From assembly GCA_964604675.1 (NCBI GenBank), contig CAZSAT010000038.1:1-57858 (forward strand): 57,858 bases of DNA. Reading direction: 5' to 3'. The DNA is from CAZSAT01 sp964604675. GTDB lineage: Bacteria; Myxococcota_A; UBA796; CAJQPC01. The notes below the pieces were generated by a model. That model was not told where the DNA came from, did not search any database, and saw only the letters and a list, made by a program, of their open reading frames with translations. Below, one piece after another: positions 8,535-17,689 of this stretch; positions within the stretch are counted from its first letter, which is position 1; each line of letters begins with the position of its first letter. The translations under genes were made by a program, and so were the position numbers.

Positions 8535-9356
8535 TCAGTGCACCCGGACCCGACCGGGCTCGGAGTGCTCCGCTGTGCGCACGTGCAGTCCACGCTCGCC
8601 GTCCCAGAGGGTGACCGAAGCACCCATCGGGAGCTTCAGCGGATCGTCGCCCGGCCCCACCTGCACCTGCTCGCCATCGGGGAGGATGGCCGAGGCCGAG
8701 AACCAGCGTCCCGGTGACACGAAGAGGGTGCCGTCCTTGATGCAGCGGATCACGCCGCCGCGCAGGCTGGCGCGCTGCCCGGGGCTCAGCCAGCCCCGTC
8801 GGGTCCAACGACCACCCTTGTAGAACCAGACCTCCAGCACGCCGCTGTCCTTTCGGCCGGCGTCTCGGGCGAGGTGGGCGAGGTTGGGCCGCGTGGTGCT
8901 CTGCTCGCCCCGTCCGACCGGCTGGAAGCTGTGGCGGTCGCCCAGGGAGTCTTCCGTGGACCCCCCGGTGGGCTCCGGCAGGGGAAGCGTGAAGTCGTCG
9001 CCAGGGAGGCGCTCCAGGGAGCCGTCGGTGCGCACCCCGAGCAGGCGCAGCTCGTCTTCCAGGTCGCGGGCCAGCCCTGCGAGCGGCTGGGTCTGCGTTC
9101 GCTCGGTCCCGATGCCGCGCTCGGCGGTGGCCTCCAGGCTCTCGGCGGTGGAGATCCGCGTGTCCTCGTCGAGTGGATCGACCTCGTCGACCGGCGTGCC
9201 GAGCAACGACGTGGTGGTGCCGGCGAGCTGGGTCGTGAGCGCGGCGACCTGGCGTCCGGCGCGATCCGCGACGGTCAGGCGCAGCTCCTGCCCGTCCAGC
9301 TGCCACTCACCGACGATGCGGCCGTCCAGCTCCAGACGCAGCACGAGATCGGACAA
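8535..9356 (-). CDS. Hypothetical cytoplasmic protein
   Basis: A 273-residue protein that I do not recognise. It starts with a TTG preceded by GAGGAGG five bases upstream, which supports this start. The first 60 residues form a beta-rich unit (LVLRLELDGRIVGEWQLDG), the middle is acidic and low-complexity, and the last 90 residues form a second beta-rich unit with VWFYKGGRWTRRGWLS and ASVTLWDGERGLHVRT. No signal peptide or membrane segment. The gene lies 107 nt beyond the pilus ATPase gene on the same strand, so cotranscription is possible. Confidence 0.65.
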   Translation of the reverse strand: MSDLVLRLELDGRIVGEWQLDGQELRLTVADRAGRQVAALTTQLAGTTTSLLGTPVDEVDPLDEDTRISTAESLEATAERGIGTERTQTQPLAGLARDLEDELRLLGVRTDGSLERLPGDDFTLPLPEPTGGSTEDSLGDRHSFQPVGRGEQSTTRPNLAHLARDAGRKDSGVLEVWFYKGGRWTRRGWLSPGQRASLRGGVIRCIKDGTLFVSPGRWFSASAILPDGEQVQVGPGDDPLKLPMGASVTLWDGERGLHVRTAEHSEPGRVRVH

Positions 9357-9463
9357 TCGAGCCTCCTCTTCGGTGCCGAGGCTTGGGTCGTACCTTACCT
9401 CGCTCCTCCGCGATGAGAGAGCGACGTGAAACCAGTTTGCTCTGGCTTTGCGAGCGCGCTCCG

Positions 9464-11635
9464 TCAGCTGCCGGGTTGCCGGAGCAGCTTGGGGTTCCGC
9501 ATGTAGCGAACGGCGTCCTCGTAGCTCACGTCGCCTGCGTCGTAGAGCTCGACCAGCGCCGCGTCCATGGTCTTCATGCCGATCTTCTTGTTGGCTTCCA
9601 TGATCGATTGGATCTGGTGGAGCTTGTTGTCTCGGACGAGGTTGCGGATGGCGGGGTTCGCGACCAGCACCTCGAACGACGGCACGCGCCCGTTGCCGGT
9701 GGCCCGTGGCAACAGCCGCTGCGAGATGATGCCCAGCAGCGCTGCGGCGAGCTGGGAGCGGGCCTGGGCCTGCTGGTGCGGCGGGAACACGTCGACCACC
9801 CGGTCGATGGTCTGGACCGCGTCGTTGCTGTGGAGCGTGGCGAGCACGAGGTGACCGGTCTCGGCCGCGGTCATCGCCGCCTGCACGGTCTCGAGATCCC
9901 GCATCTCGCCGACCAGGATGACGTCGGGGTCCTGACGGAGCACGTACTTCAGGGCTGCCGCGAAGCTCCTGGTGTCGGCGGCGACCTCTCGCTGGTCGAT
10001 GGTCGCCTTCACACCCACGTGGGTGTACTCGATCGGGTCTTCCACGGTGATGATCCGGCAGGCCCGGGTGCGGTTGATCCGGTTGACCAGGCAGGCGAGG
10101 GTGGTGCTCTTGCCGGAGCCTGTCGGTCCACAGACCAGCAGGAGCCCGTGGGGCCTGGTGCCGAGCTCGATCAAGGTCTCCGGAAGCCCGAGGGCCTCCG
10201 CGTCGGGGATCTCGTCGGGGATGGCTCGGAGGGCCGCCGCCATGTGCCCCTTCTGGTAGTAGGCGTTGACGCGAAAGCGGCGCCCGGTGTCCAAGGCGAG
10301 GGCGAAGTCCAGCTCGCGCTCCAGCTCGTAGCTGCTGCGCTGGCGGCCCGTCAGGATGGAGAACAGCAGGATCCGCATGTCGCCGCCGGTCAGAGGCGCG
10401 ACGTCGATCGGGCGCAGGCGTCCGTCGATGCGCAGGATCGGAGGGCGACCGACGGTGAGGTGGAGGTCGCTCGCGCCGTTCTCCTGGGCGAGCTCGAGCA
10501 AGGCCTTCATGTCGAGCCCGCCGAGGGCGTCCAGGCTGCGCTCGCGGTAGCCGTCCACCCCGGTCTCCATGCCCTGGGCGGAGAGCGCGAACTCGTCGGG
10601 GTTGGTGGCGTAGGCCCGGCCGGTCTCGAAGTCGATGACACCGTCGCGGTAGAGCCTGAGCAGGGCACGGTTGAACGAGACCGTGTGCGGTGAGCGGGCG
10701 GAGCGCATGAGGTCGGCGAGCTCCTCGACCTTGCGGTCGCGGATGAGCCTGGCTGCGCCGGGGGTGTGGGTGAGGGTCTCCACGGCCACGACCCTGCCCT
10801 GACCGTCGCGGCGAGGCACCAGCCTCTGGCTCACCACCCCGGCGAGCGACAGGGACATGTCCATCGCCACCTGCACGCGGCGATCCTCGGAGAAGAAGCT
10901 GAGGATGCGCTGGAGGGTCTGGCTGGCGTCGATGGTGTGCAGCGACGCGAGCACCAGGTGGCCGGTGAGGGCGGCTGACATCGCCACCTGCACCGTCTCG
11001 GCGTCGCGCAGCTCACCGATCACCAGCACGTCGGGGCTCTGGCGCACCGCGTGCCGGAGCGCGGCGTGGAAGTCTGCCGTGTCGGCCCCGACCTCGCGCT
11101 GGCTCACCCGGGCGCGCTTGTCGCTGTGCACGAACTCGATCGGGTCCTCGATCGTGACGATGTGTGCCTGTCGCTGGGTGTTGATGCGGTGGATCATGGC
11201 GGCCAGGGTGGTGCTCTTGCCGGATCCAGTCGCTCCCGTGACGAGGACCAGGCCACGCGTGCGATCCGCCAGGGCTTGCACCGTGTCTGGCAGCTCCAGA
11301 TCGGAGAAGGAGAGCTCGCCCGAGGGCAGGGCGCGCGCGACGACCGCCAGGCGCCCTCGTTGCCGGTAGCAGCTCAGGCGGAACCTCGCGTTGTCGGCGG
11401 CGGTGAAGCCGGCATCCACGTCGCCGGTCGCTTCGAAGATCTCCAGCTGGCGCGGATGCAGGACCGAGGCGAGGAAGCCCTGGAGGGCGTCGCGGTCCGA
11501 CACCGGCATGTCCACCTTGCGCACGGAACCATGGATGCGCACCGCCGGCGCCGCGCCCTCCGTGAAGAAGAGGTCGGAGGCGTTCAGCTGCTCCATCTTG
11601 GACAGGAGCTGGACGAGGCGGTCAGCGGTGCTCAT
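9464..11635 (-). CDS. PilU-PilT-type fused twitching-motility ATPase
   Basis: PilT and PilU are hexameric cytoplasmic ATPases that retract type IV pili. This 723-residue protein carries two full copies. Copy one (about 1-350) has Walker A GATGSGKSTT at 134-143, TIEDPIEFVH, and HLVLASLHTID. It ends with a PilU-like tail (SFNRALLRLYRDG ... NPDEFAL). Copy two (about 370-723) has GPTGSGKSTT at 503-512, TVEDPIEYTH, HLVLATLHSND, and the PilT retraction motif PAIRNLVRDNK followed by GMKTMD. Both copies keep Walker A, Asp box and His box, so both look active. PilT and PilU are usually separate genes of about 340-380 codons. No pilin or PilB gene is nearby; a receiver-domain gene precedes it. Confidence 0.9.
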   Translation of the reverse strand: MSTADRLVQLLSKMEQLNASDLFFTEGAAPAVRIHGSVRKVDMPVSDRDALQGFLASVLHPRQLEIFEATGDVDAGFTAADNARFRLSCYRQRGRLAVVARALPSGELSFSDLELPDTVQALADRTRGLVLVTGATGSGKSTTLAAMIHRINTQRQAHIVTIEDPIEFVHSDKRARVSQREVGADTADFHAALRHAVRQSPDVLVIGELRDAETVQVAMSAALTGHLVLASLHTIDASQTLQRILSFFSEDRRVQVAMDMSLSLAGVVSQRLVPRRDGQGRVVAVETLTHTPGAARLIRDRKVEELADLMRSARSPHTVSFNRALLRLYRDGVIDFETGRAYATNPDEFALSAQGMETGVDGYRERSLDALGGLDMKALLELAQENGASDLHLTVGRPPILRIDGRLRPIDVAPLTGGDMRILLFSILTGRQRSSYELERELDFALALDTGRRFRVNAYYQKGHMAAALRAIPDEIPDAEALGLPETLIELGTRPHGLLLVCGPTGSGKSTTLACLVNRINRTRACRIITVEDPIEYTHVGVKATIDQREVAADTRSFAAALKYVLRQDPDVILVGEMRDLETVQAAMTAAETGHLVLATLHSNDAVQTIDRVVDVFPPHQQAQARSQLAAALLGIISQRLLPRATGNGRVPSFEVLVANPAIRNLVRDNKLHQIQSIMEANKKIGMKTMDAALVELYDAGDVSYEDAVRYMRNPKLLRQPGS

Positions 11636-11674
11636 GTCCCGACGGTACCGCGTGACGCGTTGGCGGTCGTGGCC

Positions 11675-12115
11675 TCAGAACGACGGGGAGGGCAGCCCCA
11701 GCGCCGAGAGCGCGGCCGACAGCAGCACATCGGGAGGGGCCGGTTTCCTCACCCGGTCGTGGCCGAGTGCGTCCAACACCTCGATCAGGGGGGCCTCGGT
11801 GCAGGCGGTGTGCACCAGCACGGCGGGGGTCGGATCGAGGCGGTCGAGCTCGTCGAGCAGCACCAGGCCACCCAGGTGTGCGTAGTGATCCTCGAAGCGT
11901 GCGGCGCGGCGACCGAGTGAGCCGCCGGGTCGAGCACCGATGGGCACGAAGACATCGGTGACCACGAGGTCGTGGGGGGCATCGTGCAAGGCCTCGACGG
12001 CGCGCTCGACGGTGTGGCAGACCAGCACCTGCGCGTCGAGCGCCTCCTGCAGCACCTCGCGGAGCAGCCCCAGGGCGAGGGTGTCGGACTCGTCGTCGAG
12101 GATCAGGATGCGCAC
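11675..12115 (-). CDS. Single-domain response regulator (receiver)
   Basis: The 146-residue protein is one receiver domain with no output domain. The acidic pocket is ILDDES (D7, D8), the phosphoacceptor is D54 in VVTDVF, the switch threonine is T103 in LVHTAC, and the conserved lysine is K124 in VRKPAPP. After D54 there is an extra stretch of about 20 residues (GARPGGSLGRRAARFEDHYA) where most receivers have a short loop, so the phosphoacceptor face is unusual. It starts at GTG, 39 nt before the PilU-PilT gene, and may control pilus retraction; that link is inference. No histidine kinase is nearby. Confidence 0.8.
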   Translation of the reverse strand: MRILILDDESDTLALGLLREVLQEALDAQVLVCHTVERAVEALHDAPHDLVVTDVFVPIGARPGGSLGRRAARFEDHYAHLGGLVLLDELDRLDPTPAVLVHTACTEAPLIEVLDALGHDRVRKPAPPDVLLSAALSALGLPSPSF

Positions 12116-12124
12116 GAAGTCAGC

Positions 12125-13864
12125 CTATCCGTGCGCTTCGGCGAAGCCCTGCCGGTAGAGCGCTGCGTAGCTGCCTTCGGCGTCGAGCAGCTCGGCGTGG
12201 GTGCCCTGTTCCACCACGCGGCCGGCGTCGAGCACGACGATCCTGTCGGCAGCCGTGATGGTGGCGAGCCGATGGGCGACCACGAGCACCGTCTTGCGGG
12301 CCAGGATCGCCTCGGTCGCTTCGGTGATGCGTTGCTCGGTCACCGGGTCCACGCTCGCGGTGGCTTCGTCGAGCACCACGATCGTGGGCTCCCCGGCCAT
12401 GGCGCGCCCGAAGGTGACGAGCTGCCCCTGACCGACCGACAGGTTGCCGCCCCCCTCGCGCACGTGGATGTCCCAGCCCTTCTGGGCGACCAGATCATCG
12501 ATGCGCACCAGGGCGGCGACCTCGGCGAGGCGGGCGTCGTCCAGGCCGGCCCGACCGAGCGTGACGTTGAACCGGAGCGTGTCGGGAAACAGGTGGAGGT
12601 CCTGGTAGACAGCCGCCACGTGCTCACGAACGTCGTCGGTCTTCAGGCTGGAGAGCTCGACACCATCCATCGTGATCGAGCCGCGGTAGCCGTCGTAGGC
12701 ACGCGAGAGCAGCCGCGTGAGCGTGGTCTTGCCGCACCCCGTGGGGCCCACGAGTGCGACGACCTCGCCCGGCAGCAACTCGAAGCTGATGCCGTGGAGC
12801 ACGTCGTCGTCGCCGTAGCCGAAGCGCACGTCGCGGTAGACGACGTGGCCCCGGGAGGGCAGGGGGATGGTGGCGGTGCCCTCGGCGATGCGGTCGTCGT
12901 CGTCGAGCAGCTCGAAGATTCGGGTCATGGCCGCGGACGCACGCTGCAGCACCGCGATCTTGCCGGAGAACTCGCGAAGGGGTCGGAAGAGGCGCTCGAG
13001 GTAGTCGACGAAGGCGACCAGCAGCCCGGCGCTCACAGCCTCCCCGAACAGCCCGCCGGCCCCGTACCAGAGCATCACCGCGATGCACATCTGGCCCACG
13101 CCGTCCACCAGCGCGTACATGAACGCGTCGAAGACGTTGGCCTTGATCGCGTCGTCGCGGAACCGGCGGTTCAGGTCGTCGAAGCGCTTGATCGTGGGCT
13201 GTTCGTGCCCGAAGAGCTGCACGATCTCCATGCCGCTCATGCGTTCGGCCAGGTAGCCGTTCACCCGCGCCAGGCCCTCCCGGGTGAGCAGGTAGAGCTT
13301 GCGCAGGGCGCGCCGGCAGAGCTCGATGCCGATGAGCAACGGTGGCGACACGGCGAGGATGAGCAGGCTCAGTCGCCAGTCGAGCCACAGCATGGCGCCG
13401 AGCGCACCGATCATCATCAGCACGTCGAGCACGATGCCCATCACCCCGTGCTGGAGGGTCTCTCCGATCGCTTCGACGTCCGAGGTGGCGCGCGTGAGCA
13501 GGGCGCCTGCTGGGCGCTTGTCGAAGAAGCGCGGCGCCATCGTGATGAGGTGGCGGTACACCGACTCGCGCAGGCGCACGAGTGAGTGCTGCCCAGCATG
13601 GATGATGAGCAGCGTGTAGCCAGCGGTGAGCGCGTACGCGACGCCCACGGTGCCGAGGTACAGTGCCGCGACCGTGCCGAGACCCTCGGACTGGAGGGGC
13701 ACGATGTGGTCGTCGATCGCTCGCTTCACCAGCAACGGCTGGACCATCGACAGGCCCATCGCCAGCGGGGAGCACGCCAGCGCAATCCAGACCGCCGCTC
13801 GGTTCTCGCGCACCCATGGCCAGAGGCGCTTGAGCTGGCTCCAGGTGGAGACCTCCGCGCTCAT
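12125..13864 (-). CDS. ABC exporter half-transporter (consensus catalytic site)
   Basis: A 579-residue fused exporter subunit: six membrane helices (about residues 25-320) then an ATPase domain with GPTGCGKTT, signature LSVGQGQ and Walker B VVLDEATASVD, with the catalytic Glu intact. The signature has V in place of the first G of LSGGQ. It overlaps the preceding gene by 4 nt (ATGA). The partner gene has Asp where this one has Glu, the arrangement of heterodimeric type IV exporters such as TM287/288 and BmrCD. It probably moves a lipid, drug or peptide outward. I start it at ATG 13864, where the coupled stop and MSAEVSTWSQLKRL fit the family N-terminus. Confidence 0.88.
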   Translation of the reverse strand: MSAEVSTWSQLKRLWPWVRENRAAVWIALACSPLAMGLSMVQPLLVKRAIDDHIVPLQSEGLGTVAALYLGTVGVAYALTAGYTLLIIHAGQHSLVRLRESVYRHLITMAPRFFDKRPAGALLTRATSDVEAIGETLQHGVMGIVLDVLMMIGALGAMLWLDWRLSLLILAVSPPLLIGIELCRRALRKLYLLTREGLARVNGYLAERMSGMEIVQLFGHEQPTIKRFDDLNRRFRDDAIKANVFDAFMYALVDGVGQMCIAVMLWYGAGGLFGEAVSAGLLVAFVDYLERLFRPLREFSGKIAVLQRASAAMTRIFELLDDDDRIAEGTATIPLPSRGHVVYRDVRFGYGDDDVLHGISFELLPGEVVALVGPTGCGKTTLTRLLSRAYDGYRGSITMDGVELSSLKTDDVREHVAAVYQDLHLFPDTLRFNVTLGRAGLDDARLAEVAALVRIDDLVAQKGWDIHVREGGGNLSVGQGQLVTFGRAMAGEPTIVVLDEATASVDPVTEQRITEATEAILARKTVLVVAHRLATITAADRIVVLDAGRVVEQGTHAELLDAEGSYAALYRQGFAEAHG

Positions 13865-15621
13865 CCGGCCTCCTCGACCGGTTCGGCGGCGGGCTCGGTG
13901 GTGCTGGCGAGCCACGCGTCCCGGTACGGCCCGACGACGTCGGTGAGGTCCTGGTGGGTCCCGGTGGCCACCAGACGGCCGTCATCGAGCACCAGGATCT
14001 TGTCGCACCTGGCCAGCACGCTCATGCGGTGGCTCACGACCACACCGCTTGCCCCGCGTTCGCTGACCTCCTCGACGAGGGCATCGACGATCCGCTGTTC
14101 GGTGGCGTGGTCGACGGCGCTCAGCACGTCGTCCAGGAGCAACAGGTCGAAGTCCCGGTAGAGGGCTCGCGCCAGCGCCGTGCGCTGCCGTTGGCCACCC
14201 GAGAGCATCACGCCTCGCTGGCCCACGACGGTGTCCTGGCCCTCGGGGAGCAGCTCCAGGTCGCGGCCGAGCGATGCACGTTCCAGTGCGCGCGCCAACC
14301 GTTCGGGCTCCGCCACGCCCATCACCACGTTGTCGGCCAGGGTCTCCGAGAACAGGAAGGGGGTCTGCGGGGCCATCGAGATCCGCCGGCGCCATGCGAG
14401 CAGGTCGAGCGCGGTGAGGTCGGTGCCGTCGACGAAGACCGAGCTCTCCGGAGGGTTGTAGGAGCGTGCCAGCAGACGGAGCAGGGTGCTCTTGCCGGAA
14501 CCCGTCGGCCCGAAGACTCCGACGAGGGAGCCGCCCGGGAGCGCACAGCTGATGTCGTGCAGCACCCGCTCGTCGGGCGCATCGGGGTAGGCGAAGCTCA
14601 GGCCGCTGATGGCGATGGAGGGCGGCGCGATCGCGGGCATCGGCGCTGGGCTGTCGCCCTCCGAGCGCTCGGGATCCGCGTCCATGATCTCGTGCACGCG
14701 CTCGAGGCTGGCGCTGCCCCTCTGGAAGATGTTGAGCATCCAACCCAGGCCACGCAGCGGCATCAACAGGTACCCGACGTAGGTGACGAACGCCACGAGC
14801 TGCCCCACGCTCAGCTCGCCTTCGATGGTCATGGGACCGCCGACGGCCAACAGCGCAAACACCGCTGCGGATCCCCCGAGGGTCAACAGAGGCAGCACGA
14901 AGGCCTGGATGCGGGCGAGGCGGAGCGTGGTGGCGAGGTAGGCCTGGTTCCGGTCGAGGAAGCGCCCGACGAAGGCTTCCTCGGCTCCGAAGCCCTGGAT
15001 GGTGGTGACCCCCTGCAGGCTCGCGAGGATGTGCGCCGAGAGCTCCGAGAGCTCTTCCTGGGCCTGCTTCACCAAGGTGAACAGCAGGCGAATGCCCGCC
15101 TGCACGCCGACGAGGGCGAGGGCGATGGGCAGGACCACCCAGAGGGTCAGGCGCCAGGACAGGGCGACCATCTCCCAACCGGTGAGCACCAACGCGCTGG
15201 TCACGTTGAAGAGCGACAGCACGCCGAAGCCGGACAGCACCCTCACGTACGTGATGTCGTTGGTGGCGCGGCTCACGATGTCGCCGGCCTCCAGGCGGCC
15301 GAAGAAGGCCGGCGGGAGCCGGGTGAGGTGCGCGAAGAGGTCGTTCTTCACCTGGTACTCGACGAGGCGACCCGGCGTGAAGATGAGCACCCGCGAGAGC
15401 GTTCGGACCACGATGACCGACAGGCCCATGAGCGCGATCACGAGGGCGGCACGGTGCACGCCTGGCTGGTCTCCGTCCCGGAGCGCATCCACGCCGTCGG
15501 CAAGCTCGAGCGGGATCTGCACCGCCAACCAGTTCGTGGCGAGCAGGAAGGCGATGCCGGTGACGTACCAGAACCACCAGCGGACCAGGTACGCCTTCGC
15601 GTGTCGGACGAGGGTGTGCAC
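13861..15621 (-). CDS. ABC exporter half-transporter (degenerate catalytic site)
   Basis: The 586-residue partner of the next gene, with six membrane helices (about 15-300) and an ATPase domain with GPTGSGKST, a full LSGGQRQRTALA signature, and Walker B LLLLDDVLSAVD. The residue after the Walker B Asp is Asp, not the catalytic Glu, so this half should form the non-hydrolysing site of a heterodimer. The GTG start at 15621 is two bases after the upstream stop, and places VHTLVRHAKAYL before the first helix. Together with the genes on either side it forms a three-gene unit. Confidence 0.87.
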   Translation of the reverse strand: MHTLVRHAKAYLVRWWFWYVTGIAFLLATNWLAVQIPLELADGVDALRDGDQPGVHRAALVIALMGLSVIVVRTLSRVLIFTPGRLVEYQVKNDLFAHLTRLPPAFFGRLEAGDIVSRATNDITYVRVLSGFGVLSLFNVTSALVLTGWEMVALSWRLTLWVVLPIALALVGVQAGIRLLFTLVKQAQEELSELSAHILASLQGVTTIQGFGAEEAFVGRFLDRNQAYLATTLRLARIQAFVLPLLTLGGSAAVFALLAVGGPMTIEGELSVGQLVAFVTYVGYLLMPLRGLGWMLNIFQRGSASLERVHEIMDADPERSEGDSPAPMPAIAPPSIAISGLSFAYPDAPDERVLHDISCALPGGSLVGVFGPTGSGKSTLLRLLARSYNPPESSVFVDGTDLTALDLLAWRRRISMAPQTPFLFSETLADNVVMGVAEPERLARALERASLGRDLELLPEGQDTVVGQRGVMLSGGQRQRTALARALYRDFDLLLLDDVLSAVDHATEQRIVDALVEEVSERGASGVVVSHRMSVLARCDKILVLDDGRLVATGTHQDLTDVVGPYRDAWLASTTEPAAEPVEEAG

Positions 15622-15623
15622 CG

Positions 15624-16280
15624 TCAGTGCTGACCCGGCGCGCCCTGGCGCGCTGCGTCCACCAGGAAGCGTCCTGCCAGAGCGTCGCGACCGAGCTCCA
15701 GGCTCGGTTCCCCGGACGTCGCTCGGAGCCTCACGGGCACGGTGAACACCACGCCGGCGAGCTTCAAGGTGATCCCCACGACGAGCTCTCCCGTGGCCTC
15801 CACCAGCGGGAGGTTGCGCGCGGTGCCGTCCAGCTCCACGACCGCGGACCGGCCGGCTACGTGGAAGCTGACCGCAAAGCTCGAGGTGGCCACATCGGTC
15901 GAGCAGTGGACAGGGACCACCGTGCCGTCCCAATCGGGAAACGAGGCCTCCGCTGACCAGCCCACCACCACCAGCTCGTGCTCCAGCTCGAGCAGCGGCA
16001 GCTCGGGGTCGGGGACCGGGGCCTGTTCCTCCTCCCAGTCCAGCTCTTCGTCCCAGTCGCCCACCTCGGTCTCCTCCCACTCGAGGTCGTCGGGGCTCGC
16101 AGGCTGCTCGAGAAGCGCATCGTCCCAGTCCAGGGCGTCTTCGCCGTCCTGTGTGGCCCAGAGCTCGGTGTCGTTCGCCGGGTCGGGCTCCGCCGCCAGC
16201 TCGTCCCCCCAGTCGAGGTCCTCGTCCCACCCCTCGGGTCGCCGTGGGGCGTCCTTGGGCTTGCCATGGTCGTCGGGCAT
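15624..16280 (-). CDS. Degenerate retropepsin-like (RimB/Zn_protease-fold) protein
   Basis: The 218-residue protein has an acidic N-terminal half with repeated Trp-Asp/Glu units (DLDWGDEL, ALDWDDAL, DLEWEETE, ELDWEEE). The C-terminal 110 residues match the ATP-dependent zinc protease/RimB retropepsin layout: VVGWSAEASFPDW near the start, a VPVHCSTDVATSSF strand where active members have the KAKxDTGAxTS motif, and LELGRDALAGRFLVD at the end, which corresponds to the LGRxxLxGxFLVD family signature. The catalytic DTG reads STD here, so proteolysis is doubtful. The gene leads the heterodimeric exporter operon. Family assignment is from remembered motifs and is moderate; function unknown. Confidence 0.6.
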   Translation of the reverse strand: MPDDHGKPKDAPRRPEGWDEDLDWGDELAAEPDPANDTELWATQDGEDALDWDDALLEQPASPDDLEWEETEVGDWDEELDWEEEQAPVPDPELPLLELEHELVVVGWSAEASFPDWDGTVVPVHCSTDVATSSFAVSFHVAGRSAVVELDGTARNLPLVEATGELVVGITLKLAGVVFTVPVRLRATSGEPSLELGRDALAGRFLVDAARQGAPGQH

Positions 16281-16321
16281 GCGGTCCCCCTATCCTCGTC
16301 AGCGCTGGTTAGGTGGTAGGA

Positions 16322-17170
16322 ATGCCGTTGTGGAACAAGCTTCGCGAGGGCGCGGTGACGCGAATCCAGTCCGTGCCCCGCCGGGCCCGCCGTCGGCTCG
16401 GCGGCCGCCCTGTCGACGAGGAGCCGCTGCAGCTCGTGAGCGGCGCCGGCTACCGGATCGCGGCGAAGCTGTCACGGCCTGCGTCGCGTGGGCCCTGGCC
16501 GGCGGTCTTGTTGTGTCCTGGGACGGACGATCCGGGCACGGTCTTCGACGGGTGGAGCCAGCCCGTGAACGCCCGCGAGCTGGCCAGTCGGGGCTGGATC
16601 GTGCTGCACTTCGACCCCGCGGGTCGGGGCGAGAGCTGGGGTGAAGAAGACTACGGCGGGCTGGAGCACCAGGACAACGTGCGCGCCTGCCTGCAACACC
16701 TGCGAGGGCGCTCCGACGTGCGGTCGTTGGGCGTGCTCACGATCAGCATGGGGGTGGCGATGGGGGTCGGCGCGGTGGCACGGCACGGCGCCGAGCTCGG
16801 GGTGGACTGGCTCCTGGACTGGGAGGGCCCCTGCGATCGGGAGATCATCACGGCGGGGGGCGACATCATGGCGCCGGCCATGGGCCACACGCTCGAGGAC
16901 GAGTCGTATTGGAAGCCTCGAGAAGCGGTGCGCTCGGTGGGCGCCTTGCCGTGCGGCTACGTGCGGATCCAGGCGGAGCGGGACCATGCCCAGCCGGGCG
17001 AGGTTCGGCACGCCGAGCGCATGATGCGGGCGTGCGGCGAGGGCACGTTGCCCTGGTTCCAGCTCAACGATCACCGGCGTGGTGAGGTGCCGACCGCGCC
17101 GCGATGGTACGCAGGTGGACGCACCGAGGCCAACCAGGTGCTCCTGCGGCACCTGGCCGCACTGGGATAG
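16322..17170 (+). CDS. Alpha/beta hydrolase
   Basis: The 282-residue protein has the alpha/beta hydrolase order: oxyanion-region strand AVLLCPGTDD, the HFDPAGRGES strand-turn, and a nucleophile elbow LTISMGVAMG with Ser in the S-M-G context, where the usual first Gly of GxSxG is Ile-shifted. A DHAQPGEVRHAERM segment near 225 resembles the acid/His-proximal region. A C-terminal NDHRRGE may supply the His. No signal peptide, so cytoplasmic. I start at the ATG behind AGGTGGTAGG rather than the GTG nine bases earlier. The substrate cannot be told; esterase or dienelactone-hydrolase-like activities are possible. Confidence 0.7.
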   Translation: MPLWNKLREGAVTRIQSVPRRARRRLGGRPVDEEPLQLVSGAGYRIAAKLSRPASRGPWPAVLLCPGTDDPGTVFDGWSQPVNARELASRGWIVLHFDPAGRGESWGEEDYGGLEHQDNVRACLQHLRGRSDVRSLGVLTISMGVAMGVGAVARHGAELGVDWLLDWEGPCDREIITAGGDIMAPAMGHTLEDESYWKPREAVRSVGALPCGYVRIQAERDHAQPGEVRHAERMMRACGEGTLPWFQLNDHRRGEVPTAPRWYAGGRTEANQVLLRHLAALG

Positions 17171-17179
17171 GAGACCCCC

Positions 17180-17686
17180 ATGTTGACTGCACTGACTCTC
17201 GGCCTGGCCCTTGCCGGGCCCAAGGACCCCGTCCTCGAGCTCACCGTGATCGCCCCTGGTGGGCAGGAGCTGCTCGCCGGCGAGCACACGCTCCCCCTCG
17301 AGCACGAGTGGGACCATGAGCTCGGTGGCGTGCCCGTGAAGCTCAAGCTCTCCGGGGAGCAGCAGCACGACTCCGTGATCGTGAACCTCTTCGTGCTCGA
17401 GCAGCGGGGCAAGAAGGAGAAGGAGCTCGCCAAGATCTGGCTCAACATGTACGAGAACTTCCACGGCGACACCACGTGGGTGAGCGATGCGCCCAAGGGC
17501 TACAAGGGCGACGACGCTGGCCTCACCTTCGAGCTCGTGGGGCTCTGGTACCTGGAGAAGAACCGTCCGGAGTCCGACGATGCGACGCACGCCGACCCCG
17601 TCGAGGCGACCGCTGCGGAGCCGCCGGCCGAGGACGAGGCAGCCGCCGAGGGCGCTGAGCCGCCAGAGGCCGAAGCCGCCGAGTAG
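17180..17686 (+). CDS. Hypothetical exported protein with acidic tail
   Basis: A 168-residue protein with a short signal-like start (MLTALTLGLALAGP). The core (about 18-130) is beta-rich with LELTVIAPGGQEL and VPVKLKLSGEQQHD, and the last 40 residues are a Glu/Ala/Pro low-complexity tail (AAEPPAEDEAAAEGAEPP). The start ATG follows TAGGAG at the expected distance and lies 9 nt after the hydrolase stop, so the two genes are probably cotranscribed. No family recognised. Confidence 0.68.
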   Translation: MLTALTLGLALAGPKDPVLELTVIAPGGQELLAGEHTLPLEHEWDHELGGVPVKLKLSGEQQHDSVIVNLFVLEQRGKKEKELAKIWLNMYENFHGDTTWVSDAPKGYKGDDAGLTFELVGLWYLEKNRPESDDATHADPVEATAAEPPAEDEAAAEGAEPPEAEAAE

Positions 17687-17689
17687 GGG

